DNA from: Ariolimax columbianus
Lineage: Eukaryota; Mollusca; Gastropoda; Stylommatophora; Arionidae
Direction of reading: 5' to 3'
Length of the DNA: 64,000 nt
Assembly (NCBI GenBank): GCA_036924085.1
Contig: JAVGWX010000012.1
Coordinates: 29,659,979 to 29,723,978 of the forward strand
Both the position numbers and the translations under genes were made by a program. A model generated the notes under the pieces. That model made no database searches, was not told the DNA's origin, and was given only the letters and a program-made list of their open reading frames with translations. Below are positions 42,441-53,319 of the stretch, piece by piece. Each line of letters starts with the position of its first letter. Positions within the stretch are counted from its first letter, which is position 1.

Positions 42441-43654
42441 GGTTAGTAGTTTTTTACGGAATGCTGTCAGTGTAACAATGGCTATGTTCTCTCTAAGGTC
42501 ACACACTTAATCTTCTACCGTGAAGGATTTTGACTTGTTCTGGACTTGGCAATACAAAACTATCCCAGAAACATAATATTGGGTATTGTTAGTGTCAATT
42601 AATGAAAACCATTGCAGCTTCCCCTGGAGGACAGGTCTTCGATCCATACACACAAACTTCTCATGTCCTGTGTCATATCAGTTAATATCAAATAATCATT
42701 TTCCCCCTATAAATCAAAATGAAAAGGAAACAAACGAACATATCTTCTAATAGATCCGTGTTGGGCCCACGAAGGAAAGGGAAGGATCACTACAATCGTC
42801 CATACATTCCTTTACCTACACTTAAACTTATTTATACTGTTCTAGAAGACTCTGCAGTCTGTATACAACCAGTTTCTTCTGCACCAAATGTTCTAAAATT
42901 AACTGTAACTTCCGTAAGAAGATACTAAAGAAGGGTATTCATGGAGGTAGCAATTTCAACATGCTCAACATAATACTGCATAAATCACCACTGCAACTCC
43001 TGTGTAAGTGCTTTGATAAATGCTTCCAATTAGCAAGCCAACTGCAGTGAACAATTACCCTACGTTTCGCATACACCAACAAGACCGAAACAAAGGTTAC
43101 GTAATCTGTCATACATCACTTCGTTCGTTCCAGTATCTACTAGTTGACTTTAAAAGTCATTGACCGGAATGCAACGATAGTGATACATTACATCATGCTA
43201 GTTGAGATGTAGTAACTTTGAACCATTTCTCAAAGGCACATTCCAGAAACGAAGGACATCCGGAGGTGAGAAAAACAACCACAAGTCAGCGCCAGTAGAA
43301 ACCAGTCCTTGGCACAATTTGCCGCAACTTTTAACCGAACTGTCACCGCTCATCCAAAGTGAAAGTGCTGGTCTTTGAAAACCGTTTAAGTAGATCATAA
43401 GGAGGTGCTGGACCATGCAGTAGTTTACTGGGGCGTGTTCAGGAGAAAGTTCTTGTTAGCGCTGCACAAGAGTTTAGCGGTGTATGTCGCTTTAGTAAGT
43501 GGCTTACTCGCTGTTATAACCAAATAGGACTGTCTGTTGTTGACAGACGCGTATAGACGTAAACTGAAGGTTAAAGTGAACGGACTGGGATGATAGTATT
43601 TCTTGGAATTCCCGTGACTTAACTTAGACACGACTTGGGTATATGGGCGTCAGA
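42441..43654. other. No recognised feature, about 1.2 kb
   Basis: Apparently unique. The forward frame 42719-42928 (69 codons, Arg/Lys-rich start) has no known motif and no convincing splice context. Confidence 0.4.
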
Positions 43655-44235
43655 AGTGGTCATGGGAGCCTTATACATGAACTTTAGTGTCCCAGCGTCA
43701 GGGATTATCATGGGAGCCTTATACATGAACTTTAGTGTCCCAGCGTCAGGGATTGTCATGGGAGCCTTATACATGAACTTTAGTGTCCTAGCGTCAGGGA
43801 TTGTCATGGGAGCCTTATACATGAACTTTAGTGTCCCGACGTCAGGGATTGTCATGGGAGCCTTATACATGAACTTTAGTGTCCCGACGTCAGGGATTGT
43901 CATGGGAGCCTTATACATGGACTTTAGTGTCCCAGCGTCAGGGATTGTCATGGGAGCCTTATAGATGAACTTTAGTGTCCCGGCGTCAAAAGTAGTCATG
44001 GGAGCCTTATACATGAACTTTAGTGTCCCAGCGTCAGAGATTGTCATGGGAGCCTTATAGATGAACTTTAGTGTCCCGGCGTCAGAAGTAGTCATGGGAG
44101 CCTTATACATGAACTTTAGTGTCCCGGCGTCAGAAGTGGTCATGAGAGTCTTATAGATGAACTTTAGTGTCCCGGCGTCAGAAGAGATGAATGGAATTTT
44201 GTATATGGGCTTGGGTGTCTGGACGTCAGAAGTGG
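43655..44235. repeat. 48-bp minisatellite, about 12 units
   Basis: Units contain catgggagccttatacatga and actttagtgtcccagcgtca. Both strands stay open because 48 is divisible by three (minus frame 43619-44239, 16-residue period). Unit variants (attgtc versus agtagtc) cluster. Confidence 0.93.
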
Positions 44236-44489
44236 TCAAGGGAACGTTTTAGATGGTCTTGGGTATCTTGGAAGGAGTCAGAAGGGGGTTAGTAGAATAA
44301 CACGTCTGGTCTTGGTTGTTCACGAGATGGAAGGGGGATTAAGGGAGTCACATAACTGATCTTGGATGCCCATGAGTCAGAGATATAACAAATTAACAAT
44401 GCAAAACATAATTTTTAAAACAAATGATTATTTCTGAATGATTTCTACTTTTTCCTTTTTCTCGTTCCTTTCGCTAATATGACTTTCAG

Positions 44490-44755
44490 TGCAGCTGGTC
44501 CACTTTAAGAAAGTAGCAATGCTCTACAATGCACTCCAGCAGTTGTCATTTCCGTTGCAGTTCGTTTTACACGAAGCAATTGCTGACCACGTGCACATAA
44601 AAGCTATTCGACACCTACACAAACAAATGCTGCACTTGTCCACCTTGGATGGAGATACGCCGCTGATTAAAGAGTCTCGATGGTTTCGTCACCCGCATGT
44701 GGACTGGAAAAGCCGCAGGCGTATCCTACTTGTCTTCTTTGATCCGAGATATTGA
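44490..44755 (+). CDS. Candidate terminal coding exon, unknown protein
   Basis: The most host-like coding stretch in the window. A pyrimidine-rich tract with a branch-point-like gctaat (44473-44478) leads to ttcag at 44485-44489. It is followed by 88 open codons (QLVHFKKVAMLYNALQQL, then HLHKQMLHLSTLDGDTPL, ending VFFDPRY) and a TGA at 44753-44755; aataaa occurs at 44759. The protein is of mixed composition, with an amphipathic middle and a basic C-terminal WKSRRR, and lies in non-repetitive sequence between two arrays. I recognise no family. An upstream exon would be required. The poly(A) signal so close to the stop is unusual, so chance or a decayed transposon gene remains possible. Confidence 0.35.
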
Positions 44756-44934
44756 ACAAATAAAACTCATTAAGTAGACACGCGGGCGTATACCTGGAAA
44801 ATGTCGATTGTTTGTTAAATATTGCATGGACGGGGCTTAGTACAGATAATCGGTTGTGAGGATGACACAGACTACGCATGCATGTTAAGTTGTTGCTCAG
44901 AGCTACTCGTGCTGAGCTAACTCTATGGTAGTGT

Positions 44935-45165
44935 GGTCGCAGTGATTCTCCATACTCCCTCAGGCGTACTTGAGAAGGTGGGCCGGGGATCTGCAGGATG
45001 TAATGCAGTACACTATAGGGAATGTAAAGTAGATCCTCACTTCATTGACCAGACTACTGTGTCACATCCTTCTTTTAAGAGCACGAACGAGGACGTGAGA
45101 TTGGATATTGATCGGTATACTTCAACTAACATTGATTACTCTTCGCTCTCTATATGCTCAGTCAA
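44935..45165 (+). mobile_element. Dispersed repeat D3, copy
   Basis: Contains tcctcacttcattgaccaga, ctactgtgtcacatcc, gagcacgaacgaggacgtga and gattactcttcgctc in the same order as the 38.7-kb copy. It runs directly into a 26-bp array. Confidence 0.6.
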
Positions 45166-45175
45166 ATGCTTGCTT

Positions 45176-45742
45176 ATTTACGTGTAGTCAAATGCTTGCT
45201 TATTTACGTGTAGTCAAATGCTTGCTTGTATACGCATAGTCAAATGCTTGCTTGTATACGCATAGTCAAATGCTTGCTTATTTACGCGTAGTCAAATGCT
45301 TGCTTGTATACGCATATTAAAATGCTTGCTTATTTACGTGTAGTCAAATGCTTGCTTATTTACGTGTAGTCAAATGCTTGCTTGTATACGCATAGTCAAA
45401 TGCGTGCTTATTTACGCGTAGTCAAATGCTTGCTTGTATACGCATAGTAAAATGCTTGCTTATTTACGTGTAGTCAAATGCTTGCTTATTTACATGTAGT
45501 TAAATGCCTGCTTATTTACGCGTAGTCAAATGCTTGCTTATTTACGCGTAGTCAAATGCCTGCTTATTTACGCGTAGTCCAATGCTTGCTTATTTACGTG
45601 TAGTCAAATGCTTGCTTATTTACGTGTAGTCAAATGTTTGCTTGTAAACGCGTAGTCAAAGGCTTGCTTATTTTCGTGTAGTCAAATGCTTGCTTGTATA
45701 CGCTTAGTCAAATGCTTGCTTGTATACGCGTAGTCAAAGAGC
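45176..45742. repeat. 26-bp minisatellite, about 21 units
   Basis: Units contain gtagtcaaatgcttgcttat followed by ttacgc or the variant gtatacgcat. It lies between the D3 copy and a mariner remnant. Confidence 0.94.
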
Positions 45743-45744
45743 TG

Positions 45745-46085
45745 CACTAATACGAGACATGGTGGAAAAATTTTACACTTTAATAAGGAGTCAAGGCACT
45801 TTTCTTAAAATGGGTGTGAACTTTAGTCCTTCTATATATATTCACCCTGCAAGAGGATATACTTATCCCCATATATTTTTCACATTCCTGATGTCTTGAT
45901 TTGGTAATCCTCTGACTGGGACCGGGACTATATCTACAGTTCAGTAATCACGTTCTGGCTGTCAGAAAAATTACGTCCACGAAGCCGATTCTTAATGTTT
46001 GGGAATAGGAAGATGTCAGTAGGTGTGACGTCCGGCGATAATGGTGGATGGGGTATGATTTCATACCCGCACCTTTTTCTAACGT
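45745..46085 (-). pseudogene. Mariner transposase C-terminal remnant
   Basis: The minus frame reads RCGYEIIPHPPLSPDVTPTD and then IFLFPNIKNRLRGRNF (about 46085-45960). This matches the conserved block around the third catalytic Asp of mariner transposases (HPPxSPDxxPxDxxLFP). The Asp in SPD is present. After VITEL the frame has a stop. The rest (45745-45930) is recognisable only as decayed 3' sequence. The upstream catalytic part is replaced by the 31-bp array beginning at 46086. It is a different subfamily or portion from the 5' ends at 13.3, 48.96 and 63.29 kb. Confidence 0.8.
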
Positions 46086-46600
46086 CCAGGTCATTAGTAC
46101 TGAACAGGAGACACATCCAGGTTTTCAGTACTGAACAGGAGACACGTCCAGGTCTTCAGTACTGAACAGGAGACACATCCAGGTTTTCAGTACTGAACAG
46201 GAGACACGTCCAGGTCTTCAGTACTGAACAGGAGATACGTCCAAGTCTTCAGTACTGAACAGTAGACACGTCCAGGTCTTCAGTACTGAACAGGAGACAC
46301 GTCCAAGTCTTCAGTACTGAACAGGAGACACGTGCAGGTCTTCAGTACTGAACAGGAGACACGTCCAAGTCTTCAGTACTGAACAGGAGACACGTGCAGG
46401 TCTTCAGTACTGAACAGGAGACACGTCCAAGTCTTCAGTACTGAACAGGAGACACGTCCAAGTCTTCAGTACTGAACAGGAGACACGTGCAGGTCTTCAG
46501 TACTGAACAGGAGACACGTCCAAGTCTTCAGTACTGAACAGGAGACACGTCCAAGTCTTCAGTACTGAACAGGAGACACGTCCAGGTCTCCAGTACTGAA
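46086..46600. repeat. 31-bp minisatellite with a 12-bp palindrome
   Basis: About 17 units carrying ttcagtactgaacaggagac and acgtccaggtc. Each unit includes the perfect palindrome ttcagtactgaa. The array begins exactly where the mariner coding block breaks off. Confidence 0.94.
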
Positions 46601-46857
46601 CAGGAGACGGGGTTCGGGGTCCAGACGGAGGAACCCTATAATCGGGACCTAAAGAATGTGAAGAATAGATGGGAGAAGTGTATCGCCCGAGTGGTCTGCC
46701 CAGGTCTTGACAAGGACAAGAATAGTACCACTGCCTCACACAGAGCATGTCATAAGAGGCTACTAACAGTGTGACAGGTTATAACACCGGCCATGGTTCG
46801 GTGGTTTGTTTAAAGCAGAATAGATGGCGCCTAACAGGCTGCGGGTTTACTTTTTTC

Positions 46858-47065
46858 CAGTGTTTGAGTCTATTAAGATGAACTCGCACATCGGTTAACC
46901 ACCCATCGTAATCGCTTGTCCCAACGCAGCTGCTCGAACCTAGCCCGTGAAGCAGGGCACCTTTCTCCCTGCTACATCCAGCTCATACCAGAGCTGGGAC
47001 ATGTACAGGAGCATCTGGCTCTGTAGGAGTACAGGTCATATAACAACTACTAGGTATACCACCTC
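46858..47065 (+). mobile_element. Dispersed repeat D4, copy 2
   Basis: Starts agtgtttgagtctattaaga. Shared words with 13.94-14.16 kb include agctgctcgaacctag, gctacatccagctcat and ccagagctgggac. Confidence 0.6.
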
Positions 47066-48535
47066 TCAGGGTGAATACATATAGAAAGACTAAAGTTCAC
47101 ACCTATTTCCAGGCAAGTGACTCCTTCATGCTGGTAGCTGGTACACAGCGTTTCGACCATCCCTCCTAGGTGTAGTCCAAGGATTATTTGTAGAAGCGTA
47201 TCTTCTCCTTCTTCATCTGATTTATGAGAAATCCCAGTTATTCTAGATATAAATAATCGTTTAATTTATTACGGGGGGGGGGGGGGGGGGAAAGAGACTA
47301 TCTAGTTGTGAGTTGTTTCTTCTCTCAAGAAACGACGCAACGAAAGCGAGAAATGGTGGGTTTTAAATTTCGCATCTTTCAAGCTCCACTGGTTTCAATA
47401 GAGGGGACTTCGGCGTCTTACTTTAACCGAGACGGACTATAACCTCAGAGGTTTTGTGAACGCGCTGTGCACATACAATTACATTTGGATGTTGAAAATC
47501 GAAAAGCGCAGATTGTCCATGCACAAATTACGTCGTATTAAGCTGTCGTACGACTTTATTCGCATTGCTGGGGTAGTCGAAGGGTTTTTAGGCTGAGAAC
47601 TTAGGGGCGCTTCGCCACTGCTGTCACCACGTCGTGGGCTGGCAACGTTTGTTTATTTCAGCCAAACAGAAAAACAACATATGCCTTACCGAGGATTTGA
47701 TTAGCTGTCCTCCTTGTCAGCAGGCACGCATCGAAACCATTCGGCCATGCGGTCCTCGTATTGAGGTAACCAAGTATCCAAGTGTGACCTGCATTAAGTC
47801 CAAAACGTGGTGTCCTCTCCGTCTGGGAGAAGACACAACAGACCGATCCCATGTTTAACTACACAAATGAGTGCTATATAAAAGCAGGACCTGTATATCA
47901 CCAGGGATAGAGCCACTGAAATAACGATTCACTTATTACAAATTGTTTAAACATAAATATGCTAAAATCCCCACACACAGCTGATATGTGATCAAATCAA
48001 GAGGAGTAACTATCAAGGACAATACATCTGACCTAATCCACCAACTGCATAGTCCATGTGAGTAGGCTAAATCCTTCCAGCTAAAATGCTCAAAGCAAGT
48101 GCTCAAAATATCAAGGATATGGAGAACGAACAAATATATTCTAAAGGAGCTGAGTTTGGCTAGTAAACAACATTACGTCTAGGACACTAAAATAATTTGG
48201 CCACACCAAACGCCACAATGGTTTATTAAAAAACCGGTAATGGAGAATATGGTACCTGGCAAAGGAGAAGATGGACACATGTCATTTAAGAGGTTATGCG
48301 GATGACGATGGCAGAGACGGGGGATCTGGCCGAAGATTAAGAGTCCTATAGATTGGCTGTTTTGCGAGCCAATTTCTGCAATTCTTGCTACATGGTGATG
48401 ATGTTATAGACCAAAACAAGTCATTAGCTGTTCTCTAACAATAGACCACTACCGACTGGTAAGTCGTCCATTTACTCTCCAGATATCTCACATCGCAGTG
48501 TTGGACTGGCGTCATGGTCATTGAACAGGTCAGTC
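47066..48535. other. No recognised feature; poly-G run at 47274-47290
   Basis: Apparently unique. The forward frame 47634-47858 (74 codons, five Cys) is not low complexity but has no known motif. Confidence 0.4.
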
Positions 48536-48539
48536 GAAA

Positions 48540-48775
48540 CTTCTTCATCTTTGCTTCTTCTACCTTTTCGTCTTTGGTTCTTCTTCTATTTCTTCTGTTT
48601 CTATTTCCTCTTCTTCTTCATCTTGTTGTTGTTGTTGTTCTTCTTCCTCCTCTTTTTATACTTGATCTTCTTTGCATCAACTTCTTCTTTGCTTCTTCTT
48701 CTCCTTTTGCATATTCTCCTTCTTTACATCTTATTCTTCTTTTTATTCTTCCCCTGTTCTTATCCTGATAACTTT
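48540..48775. repeat. CTT-rich imperfect tract
   Basis: Pyrimidine-rich sequence with many ttcttc words. The hydrophobic forward frames here come from composition. Confidence 0.8.
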
Positions 48776-48954
48776 TGGATGCATAATCAATCCGCGAACC
48801 CTATCCAAGCAGACATGCCATGTGCTCGTTTGTACAGTTCTTTCCGTCTTCTCCTTGTTTGTCTAGTATCGGCCTCAATATATCCTCTCATTGTCTTCTT
48901 TGATCTCGCATTGTCTCCGTGAGTTCAATGAAAGAGATTTCCTGGCAATGCGGG

Positions 48955-49172
48955 ACACCATACACTGCCTGCATTCTGCGATGAATGTCAACTGGTCGAC
49001 ACCCTTCAGCTGTTAGAAACCGAATCACCGCTCGCTGATCAACTCGCTGATCAAATTTTGCAAACTTGACGGTTGGTATGGGCTGTTTACGCCAAAATTT
49101 ACGTCATCATGCGCATCGTACGTATGGTGCAGTTAGTGTCAGTTTAATTTGAACACGTCTTGCATTTCTCAG
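48955..49172 (-). mobile_element. Mariner 5' end fragment
   Basis: The plus strand carries accatacactgcctgcattc, tgcgatgaatgtcaactggt and cgtcatcatgcgcatcgtac, ending ttaatttgaacacgtcttgc. It is the reverse complement of the same element end as at 63.29 kb, truncated after the HTH start. A short direct duplication of the ctcgctgatcaa word lies inside it. Confidence 0.7.
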
Positions 49173-49239
49173 GGATTTCTTGATAATGCACTGTAATCTC
49201 TTAAAATTGCATTTGAGTTTATCAGTTATTTATCTGCTC

Positions 49240-50025
49240 CATATAGAAGAATGCAATTTGACATTGGAGATGAAAACCGTTACATTCTGAACATTGTAGA
49301 GTTGCATACGGTGTTCAACATGACAAAGGGCACTCTTGTCTTTTGTAGTTTGGCTTTTACGTTCGCATCTACATTACAAGTCTTGTTTATGATACTTCCT
49401 AGCTATGTGAACCTATCTACCTCAACCAATGGTGTCCCTACCTAGGTTTGTGAAGCTCTCTACCTCAACCAATGGTGTCTCTACCTCAACCAATGGTGTC
49501 TCTACCTCAACCAATGGTGTATCTACCTCAACCAATGGTGTTTATACCTAGGTATGTGAAGCTCTCTACCTCAACCAATGGTGTCTCTACCTCAACCAAT
49601 GGTGTCTCTACCTCAACCAATGGTGTCTCTACCTCAATCAATGGTGTCTCTACCTCAACCAATGGTGTCTCTACCTCAACCAATGGTGTTTATACCTAGG
49701 TATGTGAAGCTCTCTACCTCAACCAATGGTGTTTATACCTAGGTATGTGAAGCTCTCTACCTCAACCAATGGTGTTTATACCTAGGTATGTGAAGCACTC
49801 TATCTCATCCAATGGTGTCTCTATCTCATCCAATGGTGTTCCTATCTAGGTATGTGAAGCACTCTATCTCATCCAATGGTGTTCCTATCTAGGTATGTGA
49901 AGCACTCTATCTCATCCAATGGTGTTCCTATCTAGGTATGTGAAGCACTCTATCTCATTCAATGGTGACCTTCTCAGTTTCATGAGAACCATGTTGGTAG
50001 TTTTCTTTAATTTAGCAAATTTTGC
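49240..50025 (-). pseudogene. LINE RT fragment with internal 21-bp array
   Basis: The minus strand reads VLMKLRRSPLNEIECFTYL at about 50000-49940. Array units coding (P)LVEVDRFTYLG variants follow, then, past the array, LGSIINKTCNVDANVKAKL and QKTRVPFVMLNTV (49400-49300). This is the RT thumb region after FADD in RTE/L1-like LINEs (FTYLGS, VKAR, KARAAF). The frame is broken many times. The array 49405-49965 is an expansion of the VDRFTYLG codons. Confidence 0.75.
49405..49965. repeat. 21-bp minisatellite born inside LINE RT
   Basis: Base unit ctctacctcaaccaatggtg, alternating with a second form ttatacctaggtatgtgaag, giving 42-bp and larger units. Later units share tctcatccaatggtg, indicating separate local spread. 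Confidence 0.93.
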
Positions 50026-50562
50026 CTTTTTTGTGCGCGGATCTTTAGACCAACTTATCCCATAATAGCCAGATATACCAGACATGACCAGAGCTGACAC
50101 AGAATTTGTGATGCAAACCCACATTTTATGAGACAATCAATGGGGTTATTTAAGGGCTAAACTGTCTGTTGACGGGAGGAACCTCGTTTTGGAACCGCTG
50201 ACCAAACCACTGACGGACATGGTTCAGCGCTAACATAATACCGGCCGTTTTATTGTTGCTGGAATAATAAAGTGCAGATCTGGCTTAAACAGGTAGACTG
50301 AAACCAGGATGCCTGTTTTAGAACAAGGTCATGTTATCGTTGGTGTAAAATAGGCACCCTCTTAAGAGACCTGTGTTACGAATGCACTTTTTTTTTTTAG
50401 CTGTCGCTTAGGGGGGGGGGGGGGGGGGTTGACCTTTTCTCATGACATAGTTTCGTATCCTCCGGGGTAAACCAGTCTAGGGTTAGAGTGGTGGCATGAG
50501 GTGTCTGGCAGTTATATGATTCATTGTCACGTGGGTACCCGCTTTACGCTTTTTCTGTATAC

Positions 50563-51225
50563 TTCTTGTTCTTCTTGTTCTTCGTTCGTTCTCAATCTCC
50601 CGCTACCAAACCCTGAAAGGGCTTAAGTAGCAGAATGTAGTCCAGAGAATGGAATGCGTTGTGTCGTTGTGGTTTACAGCTTGACTGCGATATTTGCACC
50701 TTTTGGTCCAACACATCCGACTTCAGCAAGCATTTTTTGAGTACCGGGTTAGCATTCCTTCTTCGATCCCTTCTCCTTAGCCAGTCTACCCTGCTGCAGC
50801 CTGTTATCCAGGATCACCGCGTGGAGGTGTAGAAGAGTCTTGGCAGCTCTGGTTCGCTGGCCCTGACGCTAGCAGTCAGCTATGGTTCGCTGACCCTGAC
50901 GCTAGCAGTCAGCTATGGTTCGCTGACCCTGACGCTAGCAGTCAGCTATGGTTCACTGACCCTGACGCTAGCAGTCAGCTATGGTTCACTGACCCTGACG
51001 CTAGCAGTCAGCTATGGTTCGCTGACCCTGACGCTAGCAGTCAGCTATGGTTCGCTGACCCTGACGCTAGCAGTCAGCTATGGTTCACTGACCCTGACGC
51101 TAGCAGTCAGCTATGGTTCGCTGACCCTGACGCTAGCAGTCAGCTATGGTTCACTGACCCTGACGCTAGCAGTCAGCTATGGTTCGCTGACCACTGCGGC
51201 CCATGCGCTGCTCAGCATCTTGATC
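50563..51225 (-). mobile_element. S360 retroelement with internal 33-bp expansion
   Basis: Minus-strand copy of 663 bp instead of 360 bp. Flanked by ctttttctgtatac (50549-50562) and ctttttctgcatac (51226-51239), a 14-bp TSD with one mismatch. The GAA-type tail is at 50563-50590 (as ttcttgttcttc). The added length is the array at 50843-51192. Confidence 0.9.
50843..51192. repeat. 33-bp array inside S360, about 10.5 units
   Basis: Near-identical units containing ggttcgctgaccctgacgct and agcagtcagctat. Normal S360 copies carry about 1.5 such units, flanked by the direct repeats from which slippage could start. Confidence 0.95.
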
Positions 51226-51394
51226 CTTTTTCTGCATACGTTTAACATGGATCTCAAACAACCACGACGACGCGTAAAGGCCATTTCCATAATACATGTG
51301 GTACTGAAAGACGTTGTTATTGGCTCAAGGGAACAGAAAGGTAATATCGATAACTTAAGATGAACAAAAAGACAATTTGTCGGATGATGGGCCG

Positions 51395-51615
51395 CATCAA
51401 GACAAATTCCGTGATATAGGAGTGACGTAGGACTTGTGGGCCTGGTTTATAGTCCCGACGTACCGGGTTGGAATCGCGGCGTGGGCTTTTTAATGGTATG
51501 ATCGATTCTTGCAATCGTACAGCTGTAAATGGCTACCTGACGATGTCAGGGGAAAATTTCGAAGCTCCCGCGGGAGCTATGGAGTTTGTGCTCTGTCATC
51601 AATAAAAGATACTGC
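51395..51615 (+). mobile_element. tRNA-derived SINE
   Basis: Box-B-like ccgggttggaatcgcgg follows at tRNA spacing after a degenerate box A (gtgggcctggtttatagtcc). The body ctgtaaatggctacctgacg and gcgggagctatggagt is shared with 59165-59290. Confidence 0.65.
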
Positions 51616-51677
51616 GCACATATGGGGGTGCCTTGGTGCAATGAAGACCTCCTTTCTATGAGGCATTTTCTACGTGT

Positions 51678-51679
51678 AC

Positions 51680-51723
<44 letters not shown>

Positions 51724-51798
51724 ATGCGGGAGAAAGAGATAGGTAGGTAGGTAGGTAGGTAGGTAGAGAGAGAGAGAGAGTGAGTGAGTGAGAGAGAT
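51678..51798. repeat. Compound microsatellite AT/GT/GTAG/GA
   Basis: Successive (AT)n, (GT)n, (GTAG)n and (GA)n runs. Poly-C runs follow at about 51880-51900 and 51947-51970. Confidence 0.95.
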
Positions 51799-51974
51799 CC
51801 TCATGCAACAAATGCATTCTTGTCTCAGTCCTTGTCCACTATCAACTATCGTGATGAATGCGGACATTGCACCTTTGCCCCCCACCCCCCCCCTCCCCCC
51901 GGGATGGATGCCGTAGAGATGCGGACATTGCACCTCTGCGGCCTTCCCCCCCCCCCCCCCCCCCCCCCCTGTGA

Positions 51975-52658
51975 AGCTCTCCCAGGTGGCGGGGAATGCC
52001 AGACATATTATCACAACAAATGGACTGACAAGGCGACCAATGAATTACGAAAAAGCTGAACCAAATGAATATTCTAGCTGATTGACAGGGCGTGACGATC
52101 CTGGGAAACCGACACACCAGACTGCCTCTCTTCGGAGATACTGGAATAGGATTGTCATTAAGCAACCGCAATTTTATTATAAAATGCACGGAAGAATATG
52201 TACAGCGGAAAAATCATATTTCAGGACACATGGATTTTTACCAATACTTCATGTAGGGACTGTGACGATTGAGCAGTATGCGCATGCGTGGTATAGCGTA
52301 CAACATGGCCGCCTCATTGTCCACTTTCATCGCGGAATAACACCGAGACGCAATTCGTTTTCTGTCGTTCGATGGCGTGGAACGTTCTTAATATTATAGA
52401 AAAATGAAGATTCAGTATGGAAACAGTTGTTTGAGTCAAAGGAGAGTGTATGAATGCGTAAAAAACATTTCAAAACGGAAAACAAAACGTCATTGTTGAA
52501 CTGCAGCATGGGAGACCAGCAATCGTGACATAAGAGTGCTGCCAGGCAAAGGGACTTTATCGAAAAATAAGACACAAGAAATGGTATTAATAAGATTGAT
52601 ATTACTTATTGATTGCCCCTCGTGTGGTTGCGTGTGTATGTGTTGTGTGAATGTGTTC

Positions 52659-52729
<71 letters not shown>

Positions 52730-53315
52730 AATGAGAATGTTTACTCTTTTGTGCGACCTGAGACAGGCGTTACGCGATGGGCTGAAGTAGCTTTTCTCAC
52801 ATTCCGAGCGTGCTAACGAAGGTAGACCATGGTCCTGCAGGGGTTGTGCTATATTTTGCTTCATCTGCCTGTCGGTGACTACTACCGGGATCACGTCGAT
52901 CCACATCTCGTCAGCCATTATCGTCACGCATTGCCTATTCTGACGTCACAGACCCAGGAACACACAGAAACGCATAGAGTAGAACATAGTACGTTCACTT
53001 GGAAATTTCCAGACGAATTTAGATACGCAATTTTCTGTAGCGCGCAGTTGGGGGGCTTAAATTGGGAAATCAATTGTATACGGGAAGTAGCAGAAAGCTG
53101 AAAATAGTAGAGTTGACCTTGGATATCCAGACACGATGATTTGTGAAAATGGCACTCCTATAGAGCTTACTGTCGCCGAGCTGTTAGCAAGACGGACATA
53201 CCAATATATTGATACACTTACGATTTAGAGGGAGGTTAAAGTTACTATCTTTACTTGTCTTCAAACAATACGGGGTCTAAAGGAACGAGATGTTAGTATA
53301 GTCACAAATAGGATA
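51975..53315. other. Unique region with (AT)n at about 52662-52727
   Basis: No gene recognised. It holds a long AT microsatellite and a possible TATA-less promoter at 52274-52320, listed separately. The reading frames at 52082-52399 and 52829-53101 are short and lack known motifs. Confidence 0.4.
52274..52320. promoter_or_regulatory. Possible NRF1/YY1-type TATA-less promoter
   Basis: gcgcatgcg (about 52279-52287) matches the core of the animal NRF1 site. caacatggccgcc, 17 bp downstream, resembles a YY1 site of the AAnATGGC type. The pair is common at TATA-less housekeeping promoters in animals. No downstream gene is recognised, so this is speculative. Confidence 0.2.
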
Positions 53316-53319
53316 CGTT

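Noticed and set aside
43619..44239. 206-codon minus ORF with a 16-residue period
   Set aside because: Both strands are open over the 48-bp array, so openness carries no information.
47634..47858. 74-codon Cys-containing forward ORF
   Set aside because: No motif, no splice signals of note, and similar length is expected by chance.
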